This document shows positions 36,719 to 46,475 of a DNA stretch of 64,000 nt, one piece after another. A program made the translations under genes and the position numbers. The first letter of the stretch is position 1. Each line of letters opens with the position of its first letter. The stretch lies in contig NZ_LFMW01000007.1 of assembly GCF_001050345.1 (NCBI RefSeq), positions 248,001-312,000 on the forward strand, given 5' to 3'. The DNA is from Pseudomonas fildesensis (GTDB lineage Bacteria > Pseudomonadota > Gammaproteobacteria > Pseudomonadales > Pseudomonadaceae). Below the pieces are notes generated by a model. That model was not told the DNA's origin and did no database searches. It worked only from the letters and a program-made list of their open reading frames with translations.

Positions 36719-37477
36719 TCAGATCGGGTTGGGGCAGTCGATGAACAGGTGCTCCAGCGCGAAGCGTCGTGCCAGGTAATCACCCAGCGCCTGCACGCCG
36801 TAGCGCTCCGTGGCGTGATGGCCGGCGGCGATAAAGCTGATGTCGTTTTCGCGCGCGCTGTGGAAGGTTTGCTCGGAGGCTTCGCCACTCAGGAACAGGT
36901 CGACGCCCGCCGCAATCGCGTTGTCGATGTAGCCCTGGCCACCGCCGGTGCACCAGCCGACGCGGCGGATCATCTCGCTGCCTTCGATCAGCAGCGGCTC
37001 ACGGCCCATGACTTCCTGCACACGCCTGGCGAAGTCGCGGGGTGACAGGGGCTCGGCGAGGGAGCCGACCAGGCCGACGACCTTGAGGTTGTCCGGGTCC
37101 AGCGGGCCTTCGACGGTGATGTCCAGTTGGCGAGCCAGTTGCACGTTATTGCCGACGTCCGCATGCAGGTCCAACGGCAGGTGGTAGGCCAGCAGGCTGA
37201 TGTCGTGCTTGAGCAGGGTTTTCAGGCGACGCTGCTTCATGCCGGTGATGCACGGGTTCTCGCCCTTCCAGAAATAACCATGGTGCACCAGCACCAGATC
37301 GGCTTGGGCTTCGACGGCGGCGTCCAGCAATGCCTGGCTGGCGGTCACGCCGCTGACGATACGCATCACCTGCGGGCGCCCCTCGACTTGCAGGCCATTG
37401 GGGCAATAATCGGCAATTTTTGCGCTGCCGAGGTAGCGGTCCGCTTCCTCGACAAGGGTGCTCAGGGCGACGGCCAT
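36719..37477 (-). CDS. Nif3-like dinuclear metal centre protein (YbgI family)
   Basis: A 252-residue cytosolic protein that forms hexameric rings with a two-metal site. Ligand segments are LVHHGYFW (HH) near residue 65, LPLDLH near 98, the C-terminal GHHATERYGVQAL and the intervening DLFLSGEASEQ. The family has been named GTP cyclohydrolase I type 2, but the in vivo role is unsettled. The gene lies between cysD and algW as in P. aeruginosa, where these run in the same order. It diverges from algW. Confidence 0.9.
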   Translation of the reverse strand: MAVALSTLVEEADRYLGSAKIADYCPNGLQVEGRPQVMRIVSGVTASQALLDAAVEAQADLVLVHHGYFWKGENPCITGMKQRRLKTLLKHDISLLAYHLPLDLHADVGNNVQLARQLDITVEGPLDPDNLKVVGLVGSLAEPLSPRDFARRVQEVMGREPLLIEGSEMIRRVGWCTGGGQGYIDNAIAAGVDLFLSGEASEQTFHSARENDISFIAAGHHATERYGVQALGDYLARRFALEHLFIDCPNPI

Positions 37478-37579
37478 AAAAGACTCCTAAATATCCCGTT
37501 CAGAGGCGCTCGCAGCCTCGTATAATGCGCGACATTATGGGCGCTCTCCCGCCCCCTGCAACCTGTCAGGACTTACTTG

Positions 37580-38734
37580 ATGCTCAAGGCACTGCGTTTT
37601 TTTGGATGGCCATTGTTGGCTGGCGTGCTGATCGCGACGCTGATTATTCAGCGTTACCCCCAGTGGGTGGGCTTACCGAGCCTTGATGTGAACCTGCAAC
37701 AGGCCCCGCAAACCAACGCGGTGGTGCAAGGCCCGGTGACCTACGCCGATGCCGTGGTGATCGCCGCACCGGCGGTGGTCAACCTGTACACCACTAAAGT
37801 CATCAACAAACCGGCGCATCCGCTGTTTGAAGACCCGCAATTTCGCCGCTATTTCGGCGACAACGGGCCCAAGCAGCGCCGCATGGAATCCAGCCTCGGC
37901 TCCGGGGTGATCATGAGCCCCGAAGGTTACATCCTCACCAATAACCACGTGACCACCGGCGCCGACCAGATTGTGGTGGCCCTGCGTGACGGCCGTGAAA
38001 CCCTGGCGCGCGTCGTCGGCAGCGACCCGGAGACCGACCTCGCCGTATTGAAGATCGATCTGAAAAACCTCCCCGCCATCACCATTGGCCGCTCCGAAGG
38101 GCTGCGCGTGGGTGACGTGGCGCTGGCGATCGGCAACCCGTTCGGCGTTGGCCAGACGGTCACCATGGGCATCATCAGCGCCACCGGGCGCAATCAGTTG
38201 GGCCTCAACAGCTACGAAGACTTCATTCAGACCGACGCGGCGATCAACCCGGGCAACTCCGGCGGCGCGCTGGTGGATGCCAATGGCAACCTGACCGGCA
38301 TCAACACCGCAATTTTCTCCAAGTCCGGCGGCTCCCAGGGCATCGGTTTTGCGATCCCGGTGAAACTCGCCATGGAAGTGATGAAGTCGATCATCGAGCA
38401 CGGCCAGGTGATTCGTGGCTGGCTGGGGATCGAAGTACAGCCGCTGACCAAGGAGCTGGCCGAGTCGTTTGGTTTGACCGGGCGTCCTGGCATCGTGGTG
38501 GCGGGGATCTTCCGCGACGGCCCGGCGCAGAAAGCCGGCCTGCAACTGGGCGATGTGATCCTCAGCATCGACGGTGAACCGGCGGGTGATGGCCGCAAGT
38601 CGATGAACCAAGTGGCGCGGATCAAGCCGACCGGCAAGGTGACGATCCAGGTGATGCGCAACGGCAAAGAGATCAAGCTGTCGGCTGAAATCGGCCTGCG
38701 CCCACCGCCGGCGCCGGTGAAAGAAGAGGAATAA
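37580..38734 (+). CDS. algW: Periplasmic site-1 serine protease AlgW (DegS-like)
   Basis: A 384-residue membrane-anchored HtrA-family protease. One N-terminal span (MLKALRFFGWPLLAGVLIAT) is followed by a trypsin-like domain with the triad His in TNNHV, Asp in TDLAVLKID and Ser in NPGNSGGAL. A single PDZ domain follows (GIVVAGIFRDGPAQKAGL). The single PDZ and the anchor mark it as DegS/AlgW rather than MucD. In pseudomonads it senses misfolded porin C-termini and cleaves MucA to free AlgU. The ATG at 37580 is preferred to the TTG before it. Confidence 0.95.
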   Translation: MLKALRFFGWPLLAGVLIATLIIQRYPQWVGLPSLDVNLQQAPQTNAVVQGPVTYADAVVIAAPAVVNLYTTKVINKPAHPLFEDPQFRRYFGDNGPKQRRMESSLGSGVIMSPEGYILTNNHVTTGADQIVVALRDGRETLARVVGSDPETDLAVLKIDLKNLPAITIGRSEGLRVGDVALAIGNPFGVGQTVTMGIISATGRNQLGLNSYEDFIQTDAAINPGNSGGALVDANGNLTGINTAIFSKSGGSQGIGFAIPVKLAMEVMKSIIEHGQVIRGWLGIEVQPLTKELAESFGLTGRPGIVVAGIFRDGPAQKAGLQLGDVILSIDGEPAGDGRKSMNQVARIKPTGKVTIQVMRNGKEIKLSAEIGLRPPPAPVKEEE

Positions 38735-38746
38735 GCGGCGCCGTTG

Positions 38747-38768
38747 AGGTACCCGTTCGCGGGTACCT
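38747..38768. other. Stable hairpin with TTCG loop after algW
   Basis: AGGTACCCG and CGGGTACCT form a nine-base stem closed by a TTCG tetraloop, 12 bases after the algW stop. No T run follows, so it is a weak terminator at best. An mRNA 3'-end stabiliser is an alternative. Confidence 0.6.
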
Positions 38769-38790
38769 GTAAGCTGATATTTCAAAGCAA

Positions 38791-38809
38791 AGCCATTCTC
38801 ATTAGTCAT
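38791..38809 (-). promoter_or_regulatory. Possible Fur box of the TonB-dependent receptor
   Basis: On the minus strand the core AATGAGAAT matches the Fur consensus GATAATGAGAATCATTATC perfectly over nine bases, and about 12 of 19 positions overall. It lies 39-57 bases before the receptor ATG, in the promoter region. The right half of the palindrome is poor. Confidence 0.5.
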
Positions 38810-38847
38810 GTTATATTGTTTCAATATCGCTATTGGAACGCTCAAAC

Positions 38848-40956
38848 ATGCCGTCTCGAAAGTTCGCCCCCTTGGCTGGCCTGGCCCTGGGTTTGCTGCT
38901 CGACCCCGCCCACGCTGAAGAAACCACCGTTGAACTGGACGCCATCAGCGTCACCACCGACGCCTATGAGTCCGCCACCGGCCCGGTCACAGGCTATCGC
39001 GCCACCCGCTCCGCCAGCGCGACCAAAACTGACACCGCCCTGCGCGACATCCCACAATCCATCAGCGTGATTCCCGCCACAGTGCTCAAGGACCTGGGCA
39101 GTACCAGCGTGGAACGCGCTCTGGAGTTTGCCGGCGGCGTGTCCAGGCAAAACAACTTCGGCGGGCTGACCCTCTACGAATACAGCGTGCGCGGCTTCAC
39201 CACGTCTGAGTTTTACCAGGACGGCTTCAGCGCCAACCGTGGCTACCCAAGCACGCCGGACGCGGCGAATATCGAGCGCATCGAAGTGCTCAAGGGGCCC
39301 GCTGCCAGTTTGTACGGGCGTGGTGATCCCGGCGGTACGGTGAACATCGTCACCAAGAAACCCCAGGCCGAGGCCTTTACCACCGTGCAGACCAGCGCTG
39401 GCAGTTGGGACCGCTATCGCACCGCCGTCGACGTCAACACCCCGCTGGACAGCGAAGGCCGCGTGCTGTCGCGGGTGAACCTCGCGGTGGAAGACAACAA
39501 CAGCTTCCGCGATCACGTCGGGAGCAAGCGGGTGTTTGTCGCGCCGTCATTCAGTTGGCAACTGAACCCGGACACCAGCCTTCTCGTAGAAAGCGAATTC
39601 GTGCGCCATCGCTCCATCTTCGACCGTGGCATCGTCGCCCCCAATAATCACTGGGGCGGCATGTCCCGTTCAACCTTCCTGGGCGAGCCCAACGACGGCG
39701 ATATCCGCAACCACAACAACCGCCTCCAGGCCACCCTCGAACATCACCTCAACGACGCCTGGAAACTGCGCCTGGCCAGCCACTACAAGCAAGGCAGCCT
39801 ATGGGGCGACGCCTCGGAAAGCCGCGCGCTGAATACCGACGGCCACACCGTCAACCGCCGCTACCGCGAGCGCTCCACCGGTTGGCACGACAGCATCACC
39901 CAGTTGGAACTGCGCGGCCTGTTCGACATTGGCAGTTGGCAACATGAACTGCTGATCGGCACCGAGTACGAGGACTACCGCAAGAAGGAACGCGTGACCA
40001 CCATTCCCGGCGGCGCCTACGCCATCGACATCTACAACCCGGTCTACGGCCAGCCCAAACCCAATGGCAAGCCTACGGGCACTGACTTCTTCGAGCAGGT
40101 CAAAAGCCAGGCGCTGAACCTTCAAGATCAGATCATCTTCACCGACCGCCTGCGCGGCATGATCGGTGCGCGCTTCGAGCACTTCGAGCAAAGCACCGAC
40201 GACTACGCGCGCAACCACGCCAAGAGCCGGCAAACCCACGACGCTTTGACCCAGCGCGCCGGTTTGCTCTACCAACTGACGCCGCAAGTCGGCGTATTCG
40301 CCAACGCGTCCACCTCGTTCAAGCCCAACAACGGCCTGGACGCCGGCGGCAAATCCTTCAAGCCGGAAGAAGGCGTGGGGTATGAAGTGGGGATCAAGAG
40401 CGAGCTGTTCGACGATCGTCTCAGCGCCACCCTCGCCGTGTTCCATATCGAAAAGGAAAACGTGCTGGCCCGCGACCCGGCGACCGACACCGACCGCGCC
40501 ATGGGCAAAGCGCGCAGTCAGGGTTTTGACCTGCAATTGACCGGGCAAGTGACGGACGCCGTGCGCGTGATCGGCGCCTTTGCCTACATTGATGCCGAGG
40601 TGACCAAGGGCGATAAAACTATTCCGGCCGGCAGCCGGATTCTCGGCGTGGCCAAGCGCAGCGGCAGCCTGCTGGGGGTGTATGAGTTTCAGGAGGGTGC
40701 GTTGCGCGGCTCAGACCTGGGCGCAGCGTTCACGTATGTGGGGGATCGCTCCGGTGAGGCCGGCGGCAGCTTTGAACTGCCCGCCTATCACACCGTGGAT
40801 TTGCTCGCGCATTACAAGGCCACAGAAAATGTCACCGTGGGCCTGAACCTCAACAATCTGTTTGATGAGAAATACTACGAGCGTTCGTACAGCAATTACT
40901 GGGTCAACCCCGGTGAGCCGCGCAACCTCACCGTCAGCCTGACCCTTAACCTGTAA
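38848..40956 (+). CDS. TonB-dependent siderophore receptor
   Basis: A 702-residue outer-membrane barrel. Signal peptide SRKFAPLAGLALGLLLDPAHA, then EETTVELDAISVTTDAYES as the N-terminus with a possible TonB box (DAISVTTD). The plug domain follows (DIPQSISVIPATVLKD, IERIEVLKGPAASLYGRGDP, GGTVNIVTKKP), then a 22-strand barrel ending in a C-terminal aromatic-type strand NLTVSLTLNL. No N-terminal signalling domain is present, so it does not feed an anti-sigma factor. No siderophore or periplasmic-binding genes are nearby, so the ligand is unknown. A possible Fur site precedes it. It may be a xenosiderophore receptor. Confidence 0.92.
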   Translation: MPSRKFAPLAGLALGLLLDPAHAEETTVELDAISVTTDAYESATGPVTGYRATRSASATKTDTALRDIPQSISVIPATVLKDLGSTSVERALEFAGGVSRQNNFGGLTLYEYSVRGFTTSEFYQDGFSANRGYPSTPDAANIERIEVLKGPAASLYGRGDPGGTVNIVTKKPQAEAFTTVQTSAGSWDRYRTAVDVNTPLDSEGRVLSRVNLAVEDNNSFRDHVGSKRVFVAPSFSWQLNPDTSLLVESEFVRHRSIFDRGIVAPNNHWGGMSRSTFLGEPNDGDIRNHNNRLQATLEHHLNDAWKLRLASHYKQGSLWGDASESRALNTDGHTVNRRYRERSTGWHDSITQLELRGLFDIGSWQHELLIGTEYEDYRKKERVTTIPGGAYAIDIYNPVYGQPKPNGKPTGTDFFEQVKSQALNLQDQIIFTDRLRGMIGARFEHFEQSTDDYARNHAKSRQTHDALTQRAGLLYQLTPQVGVFANASTSFKPNNGLDAGGKSFKPEEGVGYEVGIKSELFDDRLSATLAVFHIEKENVLARDPATDTDRAMGKARSQGFDLQLTGQVTDAVRVIGAFAYIDAEVTKGDKTIPAGSRILGVAKRSGSLLGVYEFQEGALRGSDLGAAFTYVGDRSGEAGGSFELPAYHTVDLLAHYKATENVTVGLNLNNLFDEKYYERSYSNYWVNPGEPRNLTVSLTLNL

Positions 40957-40969
40957 ATCCAATCAACCC

Positions 40970-41063
40970 TGTGGCGAGGGAGCTTGCTCCCGCTCGACTG
41001 CGTAGCAGTCGCCCGCTTTTTAGGGCGCCTCGCGCCCCTGTGCAAGCAAGCTTGCTCGCCACA
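40970..41063. repeat. REPIN-like element with degenerate right arm
   Basis: TGTGGCGAGGGAGCTTGCTC on the left; the right arm GCAAGCTTGCTCGCCACA has lost the GGGAG stretch. The inner hairpins are CGACTGCGTAGCAGTCG and GGGCGCCTCGCGCCC. It lies between the convergent receptor and hemH genes. Confidence 0.8.
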
Positions 41064-41102
41064 GCAAGCCCGCTCCCATATTTGGATCACCGCAAGGCGC
41101 GA

Positions 41103-42128
41103 TTACAGTGCAACAGGCGCTCTTTCGCACAATGTGTTGAGCGCTGCCGCCCACTGCGGGGCGTCATTCAAGCACGGCACCAGCACCAACTCCTCGCCCC
41201 CCGCTTCGCGGAATTGCTCCAGGCCGCGATCGCCAATCTCTTCGAGGGTCTCGATGCAATCGGCGACAAACGCCGGGCACATAACCAACAGCTTTTTCAC
41301 CCCTTGCTGCGCCAGGGCCTCAAGGCGCGCTTCGGTGTAGGGTTCGATCCACTTCGCCCGGCCCAGGCGCGACTGGAAGGCCACCGACCATTTACCGTCC
41401 GGCAGTCCCAGGCGCTCGGCAAAATCCCGGGCAACGCTGAAGCACTGCGCGCGGTAGCAGGTGGCGAGCACCTCAGCCGACGCGTTCTTGCAGCAGTCGG
41501 CATCCTTGAAGCAATGATCGCCGGTAGGGTCGAGCTTTTTCAGATGGCGTTCGGGCAAGCCGTGGAAACTCAGCAGCAAGTGATCGTAATCCTGCTCCAC
41601 ATAAGACCGGGCGCTCGTCACCAGGGCGTCGAGGTATTCCGGCTGGTCGTAAAACGGCTGCAGGATCGAGAATTGCACGTTGAGCTTTTTATCGCGCACC
41701 ACCCGCTTGGCCTCCTCAATCACCGTGGTCACGGTGCTGTCGGCAAACTGCGGATACAACGGCGCCAGGGTGACCTTCTTGATACCTTGGGCAGCCAGGC
41801 GCGTCAGGGTCGTTTCAATCGACGGCTCGCCGTAGCGCATCGCCAATTCCACCGGGCCTTGGGTCCATTGCGCGGTCATCTGCTGTTGCAGGCGACGGCT
41901 GAGCACCACCAGCGGCGAACCGTCTTCCCACCAGATCGAGGCATAGGCATGGGCCGACTGCTCGGGGCGCTTGATCAGGATCAGCGACACCAGCAAGCGC
42001 CGCACCGGCCACGGCAGGTCGATCACATAAGGGTCCATCAGAAACTGATTGAGGTAGCTGCGCACATCGGCCACCGAAGTGGAGGCCGGTGAACCCAGGT
42101 TGACCAGTAACAACGCGTGATCCGTCAT
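41103..42128 (-). CDS. hemH: Ferrochelatase
   Basis: A 341-residue enzyme that inserts Fe2+ into protoporphyrin IX, the final step of protohaem synthesis. It has the catalytic His in [12 protein letters not shown] near residue 190, the family N-terminus [11 protein letters not shown], and the acidic segment [12 protein letters not shown] near 275. It also carries a Cys-rich stretch ([21 protein letters not shown]). It lies 15 bases after the SDR gene and forms an operon with it, divergent from the light-cluster genes. Protoporphyrin is a strong photosensitiser, so co-location with photolyase genes makes sense; that link is inferred. Confidence 0.96.
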   Translation of the reverse strand: MTDHALLLVNLGSPASTSVADVRSYLNQFLMDPYVIDLPWPVRRLLVSLILIKRPEQSAHAYASIWWEDGSPLVVLSRRLQQQMTAQWTQGPVELAMRYGEPSIETTLTRLAAQGIKKVTLAPLYPQFADSTVTTVIEEAKRVVRDKKLNVQFSILQPFYDQPEYLDALVTSARSYVEQDYDHLLLSFHGLPERHLKKLDPTGDHCFKDADCCKNASAEVLATCYRAQCFSVARDFAERLGLPDGKWSVAFQSRLGRAKWIEPYTEARLEALAQQGVKKLLVMCPAFVADCIETLEEIGDRGLEQFREAGGEELVLVPCLNDAPQWAAALNTLCERAPVAL

Positions 42129-42143
42129 GCAACATCCTATCTC

Positions 42144-43043
42144 TTAGAGGCGGCTGGACAAGTCGTCCAAAGCCGCATGCAACTCAGTGAACTGGAAAGT
42201 GAAACCGGCCGCCAACAGGCGTTCGGGCAATGCTTTCTGGCCGCCCAGCAACAGGCCGGACAACTCACCCAGGCCCACCTTCAACGCGAAGGCCGGCATC
42301 GGCATGAACGCAGGGCGATGCAGCACCTGGCCCAACGTCTTGGCAAACTCGCGGTTGCGTACCGGGTGTGGCGCGCAGGCATTATAAGGACCGCTGGCGT
42401 CGCTCTTGTGCAGAAGAAAATCAATCAGGGCGATTTGATCCTTGATATGCACCCACGGCATCCACTGCCGACCATTGCCGATCGGCCCGCCCAGCGCCAG
42501 CTTGAACGGCAGCAACAGGCGCGACAAAAAGCCGCCCTCGGCCGCCAGCACCAACCCCGTGCGCACCAGCACCACGCGTATGCCCAGGGCTTCGGCACGC
42601 TGGGCGGTTTCTTCCCAGGCGATGCACAACTGGCTGGGGAAATCGTCCTGCACCGGGCCACTGGCTTCGGTCAACTCGCGCTCGCCGCCGTCGCCATACC
42701 AGCCGACTGCCGAACCCGAAATCAATACAGACGGCTTCTGCTCATGGGTTTCCAGCCACGCCAGCAAGGTTTCGGTGAGGCTGATGCGGCTGCTCCACAA
42801 CAGCGCCTTGCGTTTGTGGGTCCAGGGGCGGTCGGCAATAGGCGCGCCGGCCAGGTTAATGACCGCATCCACCGGGCCGATAACCTCTTGTAAGCGGCCG
42901 ACGCCCAGCACCTGAGCGCCGCACACTTTGGCGACGGTTTCCGGATGACGGCTCCATACCGTCAGCCGATGGCCCTGGGCGAGCCAGTGTTGGCAGAGCT
43001 GGCGACCGATCAAGCCGGTACCGCCGGTCAGCAAAATATGCAT
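42144..43043 (-). CDS. TIGR01777-family NAD(P)-dependent epimerase-like protein (YfcH)
   Basis: A 299-residue extended short-chain dehydrogenase. The Rossmann motif LLTGGTGLIGRQLCQHW is at the N-terminus, VDAVINLAGAPIADRPW follows near residue 65, SGSAVGWYGDGGE near 110 replaces the usual YxxxK region, and the C-terminal DUF1731 domain ends in LHAALDDL. The substrate is unknown for the family; several members sit beside photolyase or haem genes. Here it is the first gene of an SDR-hemH operon. A promoter for it must lie in the 215 bases shared with the divergent FAD oxidoreductase, where a TATACC-N12-TGTACA site is present. Confidence 0.85.
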   Translation of the reverse strand: MHILLTGGTGLIGRQLCQHWLAQGHRLTVWSRHPETVAKVCGAQVLGVGRLQEVIGPVDAVINLAGAPIADRPWTHKRKALLWSSRISLTETLLAWLETHEQKPSVLISGSAVGWYGDGGERELTEASGPVQDDFPSQLCIAWEETAQRAEALGIRVVLVRTGLVLAAEGGFLSRLLLPFKLALGGPIGNGRQWMPWVHIKDQIALIDFLLHKSDASGPYNACAPHPVRNREFAKTLGQVLHRPAFMPMPAFALKVGLGELSGLLLGGQKALPERLLAAGFTFQFTELHAALDDLSSRL

Positions 43044-43185
43044 GGGATGCTCCTCATGTAACGTTCGCTGCTGATCACTGGTCTATTTTATAAGCAGGGA
43101 TCAATTTAATAATCAGGGGCGTAACGTTGGTTTAAGCCTCAGCTTTAACCATAGGTCACCCCACACGATCAGGCACGCCAAAACT

Positions 43186-43209
43186 TATACCAAAAAACAA
43201 TATTGTACA
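43186..43209. promoter_or_regulatory. Putative LitR-type operator TATACC-N12-TGTACA between divergent units
   Basis: TATACC at 43186-43191 and TGTACA at 43204-43209 are 12 bases apart, the same layout as the two clear repeats at 44475-44548, with one mismatch. A further TGTACC lies at 43231-43236. The site is 50 bases before the FAD gene and about 143 before the SDR-hemH operon, so the regulator could act on both. Confidence 0.55.
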
Positions 43210-43228
43210 GCTATTGGTGTCGGCGTAG

Positions 43229-44457
<1,229 letters not shown>

Positions 44458-44474
44458 TCTCCCCGCAAAATACT

Positions 44475-44498
44475 TGTACAAAATATTTGACTTGTACA
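44475..44498. promoter_or_regulatory. Operator 1: TGTACA-N12-TGTACA direct repeat
   Basis: Two perfect TGTACA hexamers (44475-44480, 44493-44498) exactly 12 bases apart, so an 18-base period. The -35 element TTGACT sits in the spacer. As I recall it, class II LitR/PplR regulators of P. putida recognise T(G/A)TACA-N12-TGTACA. Confidence 0.8.
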
Positions 44499-44514
44499 GC
44501 ATCAAACCTATGAT
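44487..44514 (+). promoter_or_regulatory. Sigma-70 promoter of the ybgA-merR-phrB operon
   Basis: TTGACT, a 16-base spacer and TATGAT (five of six at -10). The -35 lies between the two TGTACA boxes of operator 1 and touches the second, so bound regulator would block RNA polymerase. Transcription should start near 44521, 50 bases before the ybgA-like ATG. Confidence 0.75.
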
Positions 44515-44524
44515 GAGATTTAGT

Positions 44525-44548
44525 TGTACGGACTTTTAAGTTTGTACA
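44525..44548. promoter_or_regulatory. Operator 2: TGTACG-N12-TGTACA direct repeat
   Basis: TGTACG (44525-44530) and TGTACA (44543-44548), again 12 bases apart and each preceded by T. It lies just downstream of the predicted start of transcription, a roadblock or cooperative position relative to operator 1. Confidence 0.75.
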
Positions 44549-44570
44549 GGAATCTTGCAGAGGTTTGGCC

Positions 44571-45530
44571 ATGCCCAACACGACAAAACCGAAGATCGCT
44601 ATCAGCGCCTGTCTCCTGGGCGAGAACGTGCGCTTCAACGGCGGGCATAAACAATCCCAGCTCTGCAGCAAGACCCTTGCCGACTATTTCGACTTCGTAC
44701 CGCTGTGCCCCGAAGTCGCGATCGGCCTGGGCATCCCCCGCGAACCGATCCGCCTGGTCGGCGACCCCGATCACCCGCAAGCCGTCGGCTCCGTGCACCG
44801 CGAGCTCAATGTTACCCAGCCCCTGGACGACTACGGCCAACAAATGGCCCTGGAACACACCGACCTGTGCGGCTACATCTTTATGCAGAAGTCGCCGTCG
44901 TGCGGCCTGGAGCGGGTCAAGGTCTATCGCGAAAACGGCACACCGGTGGACGGCGGCGGGCGCGGCATCTATGCCCAGGCGTTTTGCGCGCGTCACCCCA
45001 ACCTGCCGGTGGAAGAAGACGGTCGGCTGAATGACCCGGTGTTGCGGGAAAACTTCCTGACCCGTGTATTCGTCTACGCCAGCTGGCAACAACTGCTGGC
45101 AGAGGGCCTGACCCGCCACTGCCTGCTGGCTTTCCACTCGCGTTACAAATACCTGCTGATGGCCCACAGCCCGGCGCATTACAAAAGCCTCGGCCACCTA
45201 TTAGGCAGCATGGGCAAGGGCGTCGACCTTGAGGCGTTGGCCAGCGGTTATTTCAGCGAGCTGATGACCGGCCTGAAGAAGTGCGCCACCCGCGGCACCC
45301 ACACCAATGTGCTGCAACACATCAGCGGCTACCTCAAGCAGGCCATCAGCGCCGACGACAAACAGGAAATGCAAACCGTCATCGGCCAATACCGCCACGG
45401 CATCGTGCCCCTGGTGGTGCCGTTGACCCTGCTCAAACACCACTTTCGCCAACACCCGGATCGCTACATCGCGCAACAGGCCTACCTGCAACCGCACCCG
45501 GAAAACCTCAGCCTGCGAAACGCGATCTAA
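44571..45530 (+). CDS. YbgA-like protein, DUF523 + DUF1722
   Basis: A 319-residue two-domain protein. The N-terminal DUF523 has ISACLLGENVRFNGGH, PLCPEV, CGYIFMQKSPSCGLERV and CARHP, with cysteines that could bind metal or sulfur. The C-terminal DUF1722 (YbgA) has FHSRYKYLLMAHSPAHYKSL and LTLLKHHF. In E. coli ybgA lies directly before phr, and a role with photolyase or in light damage has long been suspected without proof. The ATG at 44571 follows a weak GAGGT. It is the first gene of the regulated operon and ends three bases before the merR-type gene. Confidence 0.88.
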   Translation: MPNTTKPKIAISACLLGENVRFNGGHKQSQLCSKTLADYFDFVPLCPEVAIGLGIPREPIRLVGDPDHPQAVGSVHRELNVTQPLDDYGQQMALEHTDLCGYIFMQKSPSCGLERVKVYRENGTPVDGGGRGIYAQAFCARHPNLPVEEDGRLNDPVLRENFLTRVFVYASWQQLLAEGLTRHCLLAFHSRYKYLLMAHSPAHYKSLGHLLGSMGKGVDLEALASGYFSELMTGLKKCATRGTHTNVLQHISGYLKQAISADDKQEMQTVIGQYRHGIVPLVVPLTLLKHHFRQHPDRYIAQQAYLQPHPENLSLRNAI

Positions 45531-45533
45531 CCC

Positions 45534-46475
45534 ATGAAAAGCGTTATGGAAATTGCCCTGCAAGACGAACCCGGCGAAGACATCGCCCAAGCCCTTGAAG
45601 ACGGCTGGCTGCCGATCCGCGAAGTGGCGCGCCAGACCGGCGTCAACGCGGTGACCTTGCGCGCCTGGGAGCGCCGTTACGGCCTGATCGTGCCGCAGCG
45701 CACGCCCAAGGGCCATCGGTTGTTCAGCGCTGAACACGTGCAACGCATCCACACCATCCTCACCTGGCTCAATCGTGGCGTGCCGGTCAGCCAGGTGAAA
45801 AACCTGATCGATTCTGCGCAAGCGAGCCCCGACGCCGTCGAAAACGAATGGCACACCCTGCGCCAGAACCTGGTGCAGGCCGTCAGCGAGCTGGCCGAAC
45901 GCCGCGTCGACGACGCCTTTAACCAGGCGATGGCGCTGTATCCGCCGCGCACCCTGTGCGAGCAACTGCTGGTGCCGCTGTTGCAGGCGCTGGAACAACG
46001 CTGGCAAGGCCAGTTCGGCGCGCAGATGGAGCGGGTGTTCTTCCTGTCCTGGCTGCGCAGCAAGTTCGGCGCGCGCATTTACCACAACAATCGCCAGCTG
46101 CACGGCGCGCCGCTGCTGTTGATCAATCATTCCGACCTGCCCCTGGAACCACACCTGTGGCTCAGCGCGTGGCTGGCCAGCAGCGCCGACTGCCCGGTGG
46201 AAGTCTTCGACTGGCCGCTGCCGGCCGGCGAATTGGCCCTGGCGGTGGAACACCTGCAACCGCGTGCGGTGCTGCTGTATTCGAGCAAAGCCCTCCATTT
46301 GTCGGCACTCGCAAAACTTCTGGGTGGCGTTGGCTGCCCAAAGCTAATCGTCGGACCAACGGTATGCATCCATCAGGCCGAGTTGACCGTATTAACCCGT
46401 GATACCCCTGAATTGTTCGTGGCCGAAGACCCGTTGTCGGCCCACCAGATACTGATCCAGCGTGGACTTCTTTAA
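45534..46475 (+). CDS. MerR-family transcriptional regulator, class II LitR-like photosensory type
   Basis: A 313-residue regulator. A MerR winged helix lies at about residues 25-90: WLPIREVARQTGVNAVTLRA, WERRYGLIVPQRTPKGHRLF. A four-helix B12-binding-like domain follows (LCEQLLVPLLQALEQRWQGQ) and a C-terminal Rossmann-like domain from about 190. The cobalamin motif DxHxxG of CarH-type receptors is absent, so AdoB12 binding is unlikely; this matches class II LitR proteins (PplR in P. putida), which were reported to need a LOV photoreceptor. It lies three bases after the ybgA-like gene and abuts phrB, so it is autoregulated through the TGTACA operators. Repressor or activator mode is inferred, not shown. 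Confidence 0.85.
   Translation: MKSVMEIALQDEPGEDIAQALEDGWLPIREVARQTGVNAVTLRAWERRYGLIVPQRTPKGHRLFSAEHVQRIHTILTWLNRGVPVSQVKNLIDSAQASPDAVENEWHTLRQNLVQAVSELAERRVDDAFNQAMALYPPRTLCEQLLVPLLQALEQRWQGQFGAQMERVFFLSWLRSKFGARIYHNNRQLHGAPLLLINHSDLPLEPHLWLSAWLASSADCPVEVFDWPLPAGELALAVEHLQPRAVLLYSSKALHLSALAKLLGGVGCPKLIVGPTVCIHQAELTVLTRDTPELFVAEDPLSAHQILIQRGLL

Noticed and set aside
38747-38768. algW hairpin as an intrinsic terminator
   Set aside because: Very stable stem but no T run on either strand; kept only as a hairpin.
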